64,000 bases of DNA from Gnetum montanum (Eukaryota > Streptophyta > Gnetopsida > Gnetales > Gnetaceae): NCBI GenBank assembly GCA_015680685.1, contig MNCI01022611.1, forward strand, positions 1,414,903 through 1,478,902, given 5' to 3'. The notes under the pieces are model-generated. The model ran no database searches and was not told the DNA's origin. It saw nothing but the letters and a program-made list of their open reading frames with translations. Positions within the stretch are counted from its first letter, which is position 1, and each line of letters starts with the position of its first letter. Shown one piece after another: positions 47,263 through 59,039 of this stretch. Both the position numbers and the translations under genes were made by a program.

Positions 47263-47640
47263 AAGTTAAATAGAGGGTATTTGCATAATTTTTTGGTTAA
47301 TTCAGGAGCTACTTCAACTCTTATGCCATTATCAATGTGTAAACAACTAGGTCTCATACTAGAATAGTTAAATAAAAATATCATTCAGGTGGATAAAAGT
47401 AGAGTGAAAATTGTGGGATAGTTGGAAAATATCTTACTCCAAATAGCTTCTAAGCCTTTTATTAAAAGTAGAGTAACGATTCAAATAACAAATATTCTAG
47501 ACTCATATAGTCTACTTTTGAGTCAAAGTTGGAATAAATATTTCTCAAGATATATAAGGACTTATTATTCACACATGTGGTTACCATGGAATGGGGAATC
47601 AAAGTAGATTTTTATATATAGTGAATCCTTCATGCTAAAG
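47263..47640 (+). pseudogene. element G aspartic protease
   Basis: LNRGYLHNFLVNSGATSTLM contains the active-site block, here NSGAT for the usual D-[ST]-G, so the catalytic Asp is lost (GAT to AAT-type change). ILLQIASKPFIKSRVTIQI and SHMWLPWNGESK follow, matching the 'rI..kPfIqtRi' and 'WSHlWLPykG' blocks of a plant gypsy family known to me. Confidence 0.65.
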
Positions 47641-47754
47641 AATTTTACATCTAATGGTAAAAATAAAGTTAATGAAACTAAAGATATCTTGGTAGGAGTG
47701 TATTCTATAAGAGAAATTCCTATTTTAAAGTAATACAAATAAGTAGAAGATGAG

Positions 47755-48235
47755 GAATGAGAATTATACTTTGATGGCTCATGTAACTCAAAAGGTGTTG
47801 GAGTTGGCATCATTTTGGTTAATGGAAATTCTCAAAAATTTTTTAGGGGCATTCATTTATCATTCCCTTGTACTAACAATAGGACATAATACGAAGCCTT
47901 GTGTATGGGAATTAGGATAACTTTGAAAGAAGGTATAAAAAATAACTATTAAAGATGATTCTAAACTTATTTGCAAATAGATTAAGGGAAATTGTATAGT
48001 GAAAAGTTAATTTTAAGGCCTTATAAGATATTCACATGTACTCTTATGGAAATGTTCAAAGAATGCAAGGTTATTTACATTCCAAGAAATAAAAATCAAA
48101 TGGTTGATGAATTGGCCATTGTAGTATCTACTAAGGATCCTTCAAAGGTTTTTGGATATAAAAGAATAGTGATAGAAGTTGAGTATCAAGAATTTATCCT
48201 TGATAATATAGATCATTTACAAATTTTTGAAGATT
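47755..48235 (+). pseudogene. element G extra (archaeal-type) RNase H
   Basis: ELYFDGSCNSKGVGVGIILV gives the first Asp and the glycine run. CTNNRT-YEALCMGIRITLK gives the Glu-bearing TNN.AEYEAL helix with Glu kept, and VIYIPRNKNQMVDELAIVVS gives the IPR..N..aD.LA end with the last Asp kept. This is the additional RNase H of Tat-related elements. Here it precedes the reverse transcriptase, whereas in Tat/Ogre elements it usually follows the RT-RNase H pair. Stops occur between the blocks. Confidence 0.72.
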
Positions 48236-48599
48236 AAAAAATTCTCAAATTATTAAAAAATAAGGATGAGTTTAAAGATAAAATTCTCTCCATTAATGAA
48301 ACCACAACTCATTTCATGTTGAATTTTATTCCAAAGGAAATCATCAATTATGAATAAGAATTTCATGTAAGATTGGTTAAAGGATAAGAGGTTCAAAGTA
48401 GAATATCAAGGTTATGAAGCAATACATTTAGGATTAGAAGATAATCCAAAAATGTTGAACATAACCAAAAGAAGTGATCTTGTTTTCAAACAAAAATTAC
48501 TATCATTACTCAAGAAAAACCTTGATAATTTTGCTTGGCCATATGATGATCTTAGAGCTTTCAATCTTGATATAATTACTTATAAAATTCCTTTGGTAG

Positions 48600-49360
48600 A
48601 AGGTTGTAATGTGGTACAATAAAAAAAAGGGAAATTTAACCCTATATTCAAACCTACTATGTAAATTGAAATTAAGAAGCTATTATAGGCCAAAATTATT
48701 TATCCCATTCAATATTCTATGTGGATAGCTAACGTTGTACCTATAAGAAAGAAAAATAGAGATATTAGATTATGTGTTGATTTTAGAAATCTAAATGAGG
48801 CATTAGAGAAAGATAGGTACCTAGTTCCAAGAATCGATGAGATGTTAAGCAAAGTTTTAGCATGCTAAGCTTATTGATTCTTAGATGGATTTTCAAGATA
48901 CAATTAGATCATGGTTCATAAAAATTATAGATACAAAATAACCTTCACCATAAAATGCGGAACTTTTACATATAGAAAAATGCCTTTTTGTCTTTTCAAT
49001 GATGGGGTAACCTTTTAGTGAGCACTGGATACCACATTTAAAGGATTTATTAGTGAATTTGTGGTTGTTTATCTTAATGATATTGCCATCTATTCGTCTA
49101 GAAAAGAGGATCATATAAGTCATATTTAAGATATTTTTGATAGGTGTTGAAAATTTGGTATATTTTTAAATCTAATGAAAAGTATTTTGGGATTAAAGTC
49201 TAAAAGTCTCCTTAGCCATGTCACATTTTAGAAAGGTATAGCCATTGATAACTAAAGAATTGAAGCAATTCAGGGTGTTGAACATCCAATAAATAAGGAA
49301 TATATTTGATCTTTCTTTGGAAATATAAACTTTATCAAAATGTTTATACCTGGTTTCAAA
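48600..49360 (+). pseudogene. element G reverse transcriptase
   Basis: Blocks in order: MWIANVVPIRKKNRDIRLCV, DFRNLNEALEKDRYLVPRID, FLDGFSRYN, KMPFCLFNDGVTF and FVVVYLNDIAIYS. The catalytic YLDD has become YLND at 49,070-49,081. HPINKEYI-SFFGNINFIKM follows, with IPGFKKIIKPL to the end of the thumb. Several stops replace Gln codons (for example FSRYN-stop-I for FSGYNQI). Confidence 0.85.
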
Positions 49361-49479
49361 AAAATTATTAAGCCATTAATAATAATGGTAAAAAAGGATT
49401 GTGAGGTTAGGAAAATGCCTAAATTCATTAAAGATCTTGGTGAAATAAAAAAAAATTAAAGAATCACCTTACCTAATAA

Positions 49480-50020
49480 ACCAAAATTAAAGGTATATTT
49501 TTGGTTATATTCTTTTGCTTTTAGTGATGCAATTTCTATTGTTTTAACTCAAAAGAATAAAGGAGAAAATGAATTGATTGAATTTTTTAGGTATCAGGTT
49601 CTGAAAGAAAGTATATGGAATTAGGAAAGTAGGTGTATGTAGTGATTAATATACTTATACATTTAAGTGCTACTTGAAATGAGCATTAGTGCATATCATG
49701 ATAGTAGAGCTAGCTGTGAGATATTTTTAGCTCAAAGTAAAATGGTTTTAAAAAGAGGAAATTAGATTGCAAAAATCTAGCAATTTATATTCTCACTTAA
49801 GTCCTATAAAATAGTCAAAGGAATGGGTCTAACTAAGCGTATGGCTAGAGATCCTTAATTATTTGTATTAAATTCTTTTGAAGAAATCTAGTTTGATGAT
49901 ATTCTTAATTTTCTTTTTTCTAGAAAGTTAGCAAAAGATTTAAGCAAGAGCCAAAAAGGGCTTTCATCAAAAAAGCTAAGAAATTCATCATTAAAGATGG
50001 ATTTTTATTTAGAAAGGACT
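49480..50020 (+). pseudogene. element G RNase H and connection
   Basis: KVYFWLYSFAFSDAISIVLT, then KNKGENELIEFF, corresponds to the start of the retroviral-type RNase H (vyvDASd.aigavL.Q). Beyond this, similarity fades through a Lys-rich segment to the integrase. Confidence 0.55.
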
Positions 50021-50029
50021 TTAGGAGAG

Positions 50030-51145
50030 TACTTTTGGAATGTGTTAGAAATGGATAGATTGAATTTGTATTAGATCAATTTTATAATCATTTCAGATTA
50101 TCCTAGGAGTCACCAAGATTCACAATGGAATATATTTTGAGATACAGAATATATATGCCAAATATTTATCAAGATATTAATAATAAATTACAAATGTATT
50201 TGAAATGTCAAGTACATGACCCCAAATTAAGATAAATACTCCTTTAAAGTTAGTGGTTACTGAAAGACTATTTCAATAATGGAGATTAGACTTCATTAGA
50301 GTCATTACACATTTGAGAGTAGGACATAAATTTATTATCATAGCTACAAATTATTTTACCAAATATTTAGAGGAAAAAGCTCTAAGAAAAGTTCCTCTTA
50401 TGATGTGATTAATTTTCTGGAAATACATATACTGAATTGATTTGGAATTCTAGAAGTATTAGTTTTAGATAATGGATTAGATTTCAGTCTAAAGAATTTA
50501 TTAAATGGACCTTAGAAAAGTCAATTTTTCTATTTTCTTCATCAAATTATTATCCACAAGGAAATGTCCTTGTTATGTCAACTAATAAGAAACTCATTTC
50601 TTATATGAAGAGGTCGATGAAAGGAATTTCAAGAAATTAGCATATGAATTTACTATCAGCTTTATGGATTGATCACATAAGATACATGAAATCCATAGGT
50701 ACTTTAACTTCTAATTTGATCTATGAACTAATCGCTTAGATAACCAATAAGATCATAGCTTTCACATCTAAATTTGTTCAGAAATATAGTGCTAAATCAA
50801 ATAAAGATTGAAGTTTTATATTCTTGTTGCTAAGAAGGGAAAAAAATTGAAGAATCCAAAGATAAATTATTGGCACACACTTTCCAAACTAAAAGATGGT
50901 TTGATAAATGAAATGTTAAGAGAGTATTTAGTGAAGGTGATTTAGTTTTTCTATGGAATTTAGAAAACAAGGACAACCATAACAAAGTTTTGGTAAAATG
51001 GTTAGGCCCATTTATTATCAAATAATAAGTGCCTAAGGATGCCTATAAACTCTCCACATTGGATGGAACTGAACTCAAGCTTATGTTTAATGCCATCCAT
51101 CTCAAGCACTACTTTGGGAAATTGCCCAAGAACATCATAATTAGA
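50030..51145 (+). pseudogene. element G integrase
   Basis: The zinc-finger end (YMPNIYQDINNKLQMYLKCQ) fits yWPt...D....v..C..CQ. The core begins DFIRVITHLRVGHKFIIIAT with NYFTKYLEEKALRKV, where the first catalytic Asp survives in DFI. The second block is VLVLDNGLDF (about 50,457-50,487; DNG kept). C-terminal FNAIHLKHYFG ends the protein near 51,125. Frameshifted and full of stops. Confidence 0.7.
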
Positions 51146-51303
51146 TAAAAAACATGATCTCTAATTGTAAATATTATACATAATCCCCAATAATGGTGCA
51201 TGATCTAAGAAGAGATGGGATATAACTAGATAGATAGTACTCCAATAACTAAGGTTTGTCTATATAAAGCCATAGAGCATGTGCATACAACATATCATAA
51301 TAT
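51146..51303. other. end of element G / junction to LTR A2
   Basis: Contains CTATATAAAGCC at about 51,260, a possible TATA box of a truncated element G LTR. The junction to the next LTR is near 51,304. Confidence 0.35.
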
Positions 51304-52101
51304 GTTGGAGCTTGGTGCATCCCCAAATGATTCCTATGCCAATTAGATATCTCAAGAAATTTTCTTTCTATCTAATCAAATAAGAGGCAGTGCCCTTGGT
51401 TTCCAACAATTAGAAGTTAGTCCCTTAGCCAAACTCTTGCCAATTTTTTCCTCCAAAGTTAGAACTATTTTTGTGTGCTTTTAGTAGGAGTCATAGATTG
51501 AACAGATCTTTATTCAAGCATTGTGTACCTAAGCACACTTTGTGTACGAAAATAAAGATGAACTTTATGATAAACCTTGTAGCATACATAATAGATTAAT
51601 TAGTGTTAATTATTATTTAATTCTTTCCTAGTTAATTAATGATTTCTCTCACCTTACAACTCTCTTACTTAAATAGACTCAGTACGACTAGTTTGAACAT
51701 ACATGTAGCGCTTGGTAACCCAGTAATGATTAGCGTTTGGTAATCCCAACAACATTGCATTGGTTCAGGATGTGTAAAGCAAGTGGGAACGGATACTAGT
51801 GTTAGGAGTACTTAGAACTTAGTTAATTAATAGTTAAATTAGATTAGTTACTTGGTTATTTCTCTCTCCCCTCCTTGTTAGTGCAGGATATAAAACACAT
51901 AAAAGCTATAAAAATCATATGCCTCAAGGTTACTTAACCATACAACTGTGACATACAACTAAGTTTGGGAAGACAATGATTAATCAACTCATTATTGTTC
52001 CACAAAGGAACATAGGCACTTAGTCCTTGGAATTCGTCTGGATCATGCATGAAATGCTCGTATTCGTATGGTTGAGCATAAGGGTACCTTGCCACTCATC
52101 A
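51304..52101 (+). repeat. element A2 LTR (A family, plus strand)
   Basis: Similar to the element A LTRs in reverse complement: AATAAGAGGC, TCCTCCAAAGTTAGAA, TTGGTAACCCAGTA and the end GGTACCTTGCCACTCATCA. The TATA region has changed to TAATCAAATAAGAGG and the GATATCGC palindromes are not visible, so it is an older or different subfamily. The start is uncertain by about 15 bp. Confidence 0.78.
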
Positions 52102-52123
52102 TTGGCACCATTGCTGGGGACTT
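52102..52123 (+). other. primer-binding site of element A2
   Basis: TTGGCACCATTGCTGGGGAC directly after the LTR: same site as element A, nearer the intact TGGCGCCGTTGCCGGGGA. Confidence 0.85.
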
Positions 52124-52233
52124 AGTTGTTTGTGTGCTAAGTAGAACTTAGGAAATCATTCACATTGTTGGAATGAACCCGTAGGGTTGATTAAGAAAAA
52201 TATAATAGTACCTTTCACACTGACCAAGATAAG

Positions 52234-53013
52234 ATGTCTTTTTCTTCGCACAAAAGCACTTCACCACCTAGGACTAACACAAGAAGCAATCAGTGGAAAG
52301 ATACACATGATGTTGATCCGTCAATTCCTCAACACTTTCGTGTGGTATATCTTCATCCCAATGAATATGTACCTGACTTCACCTTTATTCTCCACCAATA
52401 TGAACAACTACATTGGTATAACTTGGAGGGTAACATAGTGTTACCTCCCGACCATTCAGTCCCATGTATGCTTCTTCATGCTCTCACATGAATAGGCATG
52501 CAACACTTACATGTAGAGTACATTGCGCAGGACTATGATTTAAGAGACTATTATCCCATTGAAGTGCAATGTCAAAGGGATGTGCAATAGAAGAGACACC
52601 ATAAGTCCTTGAAGGGAAAATGGTCTAAGGATGACCCCCACATTTTAGGTGAAATTGAGGGTGATGAACCTACCTTAGGTAGTCACCCACATAACGATGT
52701 TCCTCCCCTTGACTTTGGCTAAAGGGTTGTGTATCAGAACCTTAATTCTACTATTCACAACCTAGGTGTTGATACTAATGGACATAAAGTGTTTGAAAAA
52801 GGAACAAAGACACATGACAAAGATGGGCATTCAGATCGCAATCATGATCGAGGCAAAGACCACCAAAGAGAAAGTAGTAGACACCGTCATGGAAGAAATT
52901 ATCCTTATTATTCATCTTCATCATCTCCTTCATCCTCTCCTTCCGTGTCTGGACATAGCCATAGAGAAATAGATCATGAGGATAAGGGAAAACAAAGTGG
53001 GAGTTACAAATGA
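52234..53013 (+). pseudogene. element A2 first ORF, charged RS-like tail
   Basis: From ATG 52,234 one frame of about 259 residues runs to 53,013 with a few stops (one is TAG in a DVQ-stop-KRH context). The N-terminal half (HFRVVYLHPNEYVPDFTFIL; RDYYPIEVQCQRDVQ) has no domain I recognise and does not look like the element A gag. The C-terminal part is rich in His, Arg, Asp and Ser (GHSDRNHDRGKDHQRESSRH, then YPYYSSSSSPSSSPSVSGHS), like an RS-type nucleic-acid-binding tail. It is cut off 22 bp later by the LTR of element B. Confidence 0.5.
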
Positions 53014-53333
53014 GACAACCAAGATAGAGGACGAGTGTGAAACACCATAAAATTTTAGGACCTTGATGCTTCAGCAGAGTCTTGGAATTTAGGCAAGGAA
53101 TTCCACAAGTGTAGCATCACGATGGGCCATTAGGACAGTGCAGGCACTTTAGGTAAACTGTATAGTTCAGTAAGTTTTCTATCTCCAGAGCTGACAAGCT
53201 TGCTAGACTCTCCAGCTTGCCCAACTAGACAATTGACTTGGCTGATAGTTTGCCTAGGGACCATGCTATGGGTTGTCAAAAGTGTTTAGGATGAGCAAGA
53301 TAGTTAGGCAAGTTTTCTAATAGAGAAATCTAC

Positions 53334-53975
53334 TACGCTATGCTATGCTGCATAGCGTAGCAAGCCTGAGGAGACCAATCAGACATCCAAGGTGCAACTT
53401 GATAACAAGTCAGTCTTCCAAAGCATCTGCCCTGCTTCATACCTGGAGCATGAGCGATATGGTGCAAAAAAAATGTGGTAAATTTTGTCAAGAGTCATCT
53501 CAATCTAAGTGCTATGCTATGTTGCACTATGTAGTGTAACACAGCGTAGTGGGGATGTACTTTGAAAACACTCCTACATGGATACCCTTGACAGAGTAAA
53601 AAGCATTTGTCCATGTTTCAACTATTAAACAGGTTTGCTCTATTGACACACCAGGATAGGACAAACATCCTATGATAAAATGTTTGTAAAAAAAGTCAGG
53701 ATTCGGCGAACATGGGGTGCTACGCTATGCTACACTATGTAGCGTAGCACAACGTAGTAAGGACAGAATGCACAAAGGCCTCTCTACCAAGTGGCTCTAG
53801 CAAGAGGATTGCACTTGGCAATGCTTCGGCCTCCAGAACTAGCTATCCCACTCAACCCTCATTGCCTTGAAAAATGTTTCTTAGTAAAACATTACAGATT
53901 AAACAAGGATGCATGTCACACTGGCTACTACAATGTGCTATGCTACATAGCGTAGCACAGTGTAGTGAGGATGCA
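53334..53975. repeat. GCTATGCTA/TAGCGTAGC palindrome array in LTR B
   Basis: Blocks at about 53,334-53,361, 53,510-53,550, 53,717-53,760 and 53,935-53,970 share GCTATGCTAC then TAGCGTAGCACA, GTAGTGAGGA. Each folds on itself (GCTACGCTA against TAGCGTAGC). Spacing is about 176-218 bp; sequence between blocks is not clearly repeated. Confidence 0.82.
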
Positions 53976-54470
53976 AAATAACAGAATGCTCCCAAGGATG
54001 AATTTAGTAGGTCCGAAGGCTTTCCGGCATGGAAGACAAAGTTGCACACCAACACGCTGAATAGTGTAAGTAATGCAACACGTGCATGGAGGCATCAAGA
54101 CATCTTCAGTCAACTTCAAAACTTGTCAACAAGGATCATTCTCATACTAGTACCTCTTCGGTGGAGTAAATCAACAAGTTTGCTTCATTTTGCATAACCT
54201 TGGTCAATCCCCAAAATTGTCCCTATGCTTGACCCTACTTGCAAGAGTAGGGAAGAGGGAAGACGTAGTCTTGGAGCATAGGCTCCATTTTTGCTTTCAT
54301 TGTTGGCATGCTTTCTAGATTTTGGCACATGCAGTTTTAGTGGTATGGTCACAGTGTAACAAAGATCACATCATCTAGCACCACATACCTACATAGCATA
54401 GTCATGTTTACACCTTGTGGGGCCCAGGCCATGTGGCATCTAGACCATGTTTTTCTCTTGCTCTTGTCCC

Positions 54471-54478
54471 TATAAATA
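54471..54478 (+). promoter_or_regulatory. TATA box of LTR B
   Basis: CCTATAAATACC about 500 bp downstream of the palindromes; transcription would start near 54,505. Confidence 0.7.
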
Positions 54479-55097
54479 CCCGAGTGAATAATGCTCAAAG
54501 GGTTGATTTTTTGCACGGTTGGCTTTTTGGATTAGCTTTTGGAGAGCATAGTTGGCATTTTCAACATTCTGGTTAGCTTTGAGAATTCTGGTTGACTCTA
54601 GGCATCCTTTTGCGGGTCTAGCATTTTGGCACCTTGGTGAGTGGATTGGCAAGTAGAAGAATCCTAAGTATTAAGTTATTGACTATAGTCCAGGGACCTG
54701 TAATTGTACTGCTTCGTGTAAGCTATGCCTCTCTAGTGTTGCATGTTCAGTTGTACATATTTTAACAAAACAAAGATTAGATCCTCGATCTTGGGGTGGT
54801 GCATTTACTCATTGATATCTATTTCACTCTTTGTTCATTATCATCCTATTTCACATCATTTTCAATTGTTTTATGTTGGTTAATTATCGCTTCACTTGCA
54901 TACCTTGTTTCTAAAAACAAACATTTATGAAAGGTTAAGTTACACCAATTAAGTCTCTGTCTGATCGACTAGACCATTTAGGGCACCCCATTTCCATTCC
55001 TCTCTAGCATGGCCCTTGCATGGATTCAAGGTTAAACTATATGCCTGACAACCTCTCAGTGTTCTAGCCACTGATGTTTTTGATCACTACAGTTTTT

Positions 55098-55114
55098 TGG
55101 TGCTAGAAGGAGGG
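55098..55114 (+). other. primer-binding site of element B
   Basis: TGGTGCTAGAAGGAGGG six bases after the LTR, same as in element G. Confidence 0.7.
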
Positions 55115-55333
55115 CCTTTTTGGTGTCCTTTCTGCATCTTATAGGTAATCCTGCATGCTTTCTATACCCCATCACCTACTAGCATAGACATGACACCCTT
55201 GTGGTTATCTACGCATCGTGTGATGTAGACTGGTCGCAACGATGGTTCCTTTGGAACCCGTTAGGATGAAAAGCCTCCGATCTCTTATTGATTACTGTGT
55301 TTCTCATTTGTGATTTCCTTTTAATCATAAAAA

Positions 55334-57600
55334 ATGATTCCCAAAACCATTGCTGTTCCCACCTTGGACCTTGAGGTTCCTTTCTCAGCTCAAAATACCA
55401 TAGGTGCCGAGCGACCGCCTAGCCCAGTGATGGCACCACATTATTCTCTACAACTTTCTCTATGTAAAGATCCAAGAAAATCTACCCCTGGTTCACCAAG
55501 AACTTGAGAAAAAATGCAACTTCAAGTTCCATCATCGGAATGGGAGAGAATCTATCCTTGCCCCTGACATTACCATCCACATGACGGACATGTATCAGTG
55601 GATCTTGGACTAGTTGATACGAGTCAGTAAGTCTAGGGAGCGAGATACGACTTCCCATTATAATGAGGCATTCCAGGATGGACAAGAAGACTTGGAGTCC
55701 CATTCTAAGGATGGTGGCCACACCTAGCCTATAGTTATCCCTCCTACTATGGTCTTCTAGTAAAACTCGCTCTTTGCTTCTGCCCCCTTTGTGATTACCA
55801 CAACTCTGCCACAACCTACACTTTCGTTAGCCATGGGTAGCCATCCTGTACCCTTAGTGTACCACCACACTGCTCCTTCAGTTTCATTCCTAGGCACTCT
55901 CCATCCTCACTTTGTCCCATCATTGTACCAAGTGCCAATCATAGCTGCGTTGCCATACATGCATACTACGCATACGTCATAGTTGCATGGATTTCTCACT
56001 CCTGTTCCATTGTCTACACCTGTCCCACCATTAGTGGTAGGCCCAATCCCAACTGCATGGTGGACCTCAATCACTTATCTCCCTATTGCAAAATCCTCCT
56101 AGATGTCACATCACATTCACCACCAAGTGTACAAAGTCCCACAAGCGGTACAACCAAGTGCGGGGCTGTGGTTTGCCCCATCAGTCATGCAAATTACCAA
56201 CCCCATGGCTTTACTAGTGGCCGCCCCACCAACAACATCACCCATAGGATGGTGGATGGCCTAAGTAGCACCATTCGTAGGAGTGAGACCAATAGTGCCC
56301 CCCATGGGCCAGGTCGCTACCCTTCCACCACAACCCCCATCGGCACATACAACAGCTACTCATGCAACCCAATAGTCATCTGAAATGTCACTGGGTCTGG
56401 ACCAAGTGTTCCAACTTATCTAGACCCTCACTAAAGAGATTAAACATCTCAAAGCCACCAGTTCTGACACGGTGTAGGTCATGGATTTCTACCATGATGA
56501 TCCCATCAGCCCGACTGTCCCCATGCTCACGTTGCCCCCTGGGATGCCACTCACCCAATTTAAAAAATATAATGGGGAGGGTGATCCCAATGCACATTTA
56601 GTAATGTTTAGATCCAAATCATTGTTGTTGCAATAGTGGTTGTACACTATCATCTGTGTCTTTGCCATGTCTCTGACGAGCAAAGCTCTAGACTAGTACC
56701 GTGCACTCCCACCTCCATCTCAACTCTGGAGGAGCTGCTAAGTCAGTTTGTGATCCATTTCAAGTATAACTTAAAATTAGAGGTCACACTAGATTAGTTG
56801 ATGAGTGTTAAGAAAGACCCGCTAGAATCTGTGCAAAGGTTTATACAGTGGTGGAGCACCACCTTGAATGAGATCTGCAAGCCTATCGTGGAGGCCCATT
56901 TGTTGGCTATCTTCAAGGGGGCAGTAAACGACTTCATTAAGTCAAAACTATACTACCTTGCCCCATGATCCCTCAGTCAAGCTTTTGCTCAAACGAAGAG
57001 CATCCAAGACATGGCTAAAGCTAGTAAAGACCCAACCTATGTTGAATACAAAAAACATATATCAAAAAAGACAAGGAGAAGGGCAAGGCATCAATAGCCA
57101 TTGTGGTCGTTGTGGCAAATGAGGCCAAAACTAACAATAGCAATAATAAAAAGGTGGCCACAGCAACAACATTTGGCTCAAGTAATACTGTTCAGCCTTC
57201 AACATTAGTATCAGAGGCATCAACCCAACCTAAACCCAACTTCGAGCGCAAGGATCGCTCCAAGTACACTCCTTTACTCGTTAAGCCTTCAGAACTCCTG
57301 AAGAAACTATTAGGGACTCGATATATTTAGCATAAGCAGATATCAAAGGAAGTGATTAAGCATCATAAGCGGTATTGTGAACTTCTTAGGGACCCCTCCT
57401 TGGCCACACCCAATGAGCCGCAGGTTCCTAAGAATTTCAGGCTAGAATGGTTCTGTGATTACCATTAATTGTGTGGTCATGACATGGACTACTGCTTGGT
57501 GTTGAAAGATGACATTTAACACATGAGTGATTAGGGCAAGCTTGTCTTGGATGAAAGTGATCCTATCTGCCCTAAAAACCAATCCATGCACATTTACCAA
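55334..57600 (+). pseudogene. element B gag (Tat-type)
   Basis: Possible start ATG 55,334 (MIPKTIAVPTLDLEVPFSAQ). A Pro/Ser/Thr-rich head runs to 56,380. Then PPGMPLTQFKKYNGEGDPNA with HL (about 56,535-56,600) gives the P..F....Y.G..DP..HL start of Tat gag. LEELLSQFVIHFKYNLKLEV and ESVQRFIQWWSTTLNEICKP continue the capsid helices in another frame. CDYH-LCGHDMDYCLVLKDDI (about 57,454-57,510) is the C-x2-H-x3-GH-x4-C-xx-LK motif of Tat elements. Three frames are needed, and stops occur at likely Gln codons, so it is inactive. Confidence 0.78.
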
Positions 57601-58229
57601 GACCCCCTCAATGCCAACAACATGGGGCATACCATCAACATGATTGGCATTGATAGTAATGTAGGACCACCATAGCAATTGTTCGTGGTGTGTGTGCCTC
57701 AACGTAGCATGGCAACACCAAAAATAGTAAGAAATATGCCACAAAAACCATTCATCCTTAAAGTTCCCCCTCATACATTTTCCCCTACACCTTTAATTCT
57801 CAAACCCACACCACTGCCTATGCCAACACCACAGGCACCATTTGTCATTAGGATGCCAAAACATTCAACTACCCCTGCCACATAGAGACAACCATCTAAA
57901 ATAGCCCTACAACCCCCCTATTCAAAAAAATGGGAAGAGAATTCGGTGGAAAATATGGCCAAGGAACCCACCACCTCAGGTCCTCCCAAGCCTACCCCCT
58001 TATCCTTAACACCTGTGGTCCCCTCATCATCAACAACTGATAATGATGCATAGAAGCAATCACCACCACTTGTCTAAGAAAGAAAAACCCTCAACCTAAA
58101 GCTCCCCCTGCTCAAGAGATTTGTCTTCTAGGATGAATGGAGGAGGAAAAGGGTAATAGGTAATATGGTGGGTAGGATCTATTCAACGTTTTCACCTAGG
58201 TTAAATAGGATTTGAAACAAAAAAACACA

Positions 58230-58830
58230 ATGTTGAGCTTGTATGACTTGGTACTAACTTCTACTGCACATTGCGAGGCCATGATTCACATGTTAACATT
58301 CATATCAATTGAAGAAAACATGTTGGTAGAGAAGAAAGTGATTCACACTATTATGCTCCCCTCTGCAGTCGAGGAATCATGGCCATCTTAGTTAACGTTC
58401 CATGATGAGTCCATCAAGGATGACCTTGAAAAGGGTCAGGTGACAGCAACACCCATGTTCATCATAATTAGGGTTAGTTAGTACAAGGTCCGAAAGGTAC
58501 ATGTTGATGATGGGGCTGTTGCTAATATCATCCCCTTTTCCATAGTGGACAAATTAGGCTTGGTCGATCAAATCAAGTCCACGATGACATCTTGCCTAAA
58601 ATCGTTTAACGGGGCACATGTGTAGGTAAAAAAACTGTGTGCATCAACTTTGTGGTAGGGGACTAGTTCCCCACAACCGCAGTATTCATAGTGGTAGAGG
58701 AAATGCTTGGGTTCAAGTTGATCTTGGGGAGATCGTGGTTAGCCCAATTAAGGGTTGTTTCCTCCCCAATACACCAAGAGATTCACTTGTCCTATGCGGG
58801 AGGGAAAGTGATAATTCATGGCAATGAAGT
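58230..58830 (+). pseudogene. element B aspartic protease
   Basis: KVRKVHVDDGAVANIIPFSI, then VDKLGL (about 58,485-58,563), matches the Tat protease core vr.ilvDtGSSadil......k.Gi, with DDGA instead of DTGS. The first Asp is kept. A Pro-rich linker (TPLPMPTPQAPFVI; 57,700-58,050) joins it to gag. The frame breaks after about 58,625. Confidence 0.68.
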
Positions 58831-59039
58831 GGTTCCCTGAGCCATAAACAATGTAGGAATGGAGCAAGGATCAGAGATTGAAATCTCTGAAGACCAAATC
58901 CCCATTCGAACTAAAGTGCCTGAACAAGTTGAAACTAGTTCAAACGAAGCAGCAACATGGGTTGAGCTACCCTTTTAGGTAGTAGACAATGACATAAACG
59001 AGTATCATAATAAGGCCCCTCAGCTGTACGCATCACCGA

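Larger units (their letters stand above)
46558..51145 (+). mobile_element. element G: gypsy retrotransposon relic, PR-RNaseH-RT-INT
   Basis: The plus-strand coding relic has domains in the order short gag remnant, protease, archaeal-type RNase H, reverse transcriptase, RNase H and integrase, ending with FNAIHLKHYFGKLP at about 51,090-51,125. All frames are broken. Integrase and gag make it a retrotransposon, not an endogenous pararetrovirus. The 3' LTR was not identified; 51,146-51,303 may be its beginning. Confidence 0.75.
53036..55091 (+). repeat. element B 5' LTR (2.06 kb)
   Basis: Begins TGTGAAACACCATAAAATTT, like many plant Tat-type LTRs, and ends TGATCACTACA, followed by the primer site. 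The TATA box is at 54,471. U3 holds four palindromic TAGCGTAGC blocks. The partner LTR lies outside the window. Target duplication left side would be ACGAG (53,031-53,035). Confidence 0.75.

Noticed and set aside
46558-51145. Endogenous plant pararetrovirus (RT plus RNase H)
   Set aside because: A clear integrase follows the RT, and a primer site, protease and extra RNase H fit a Ty3/gypsy retrotransposon. No movement or coat protein motif was seen.
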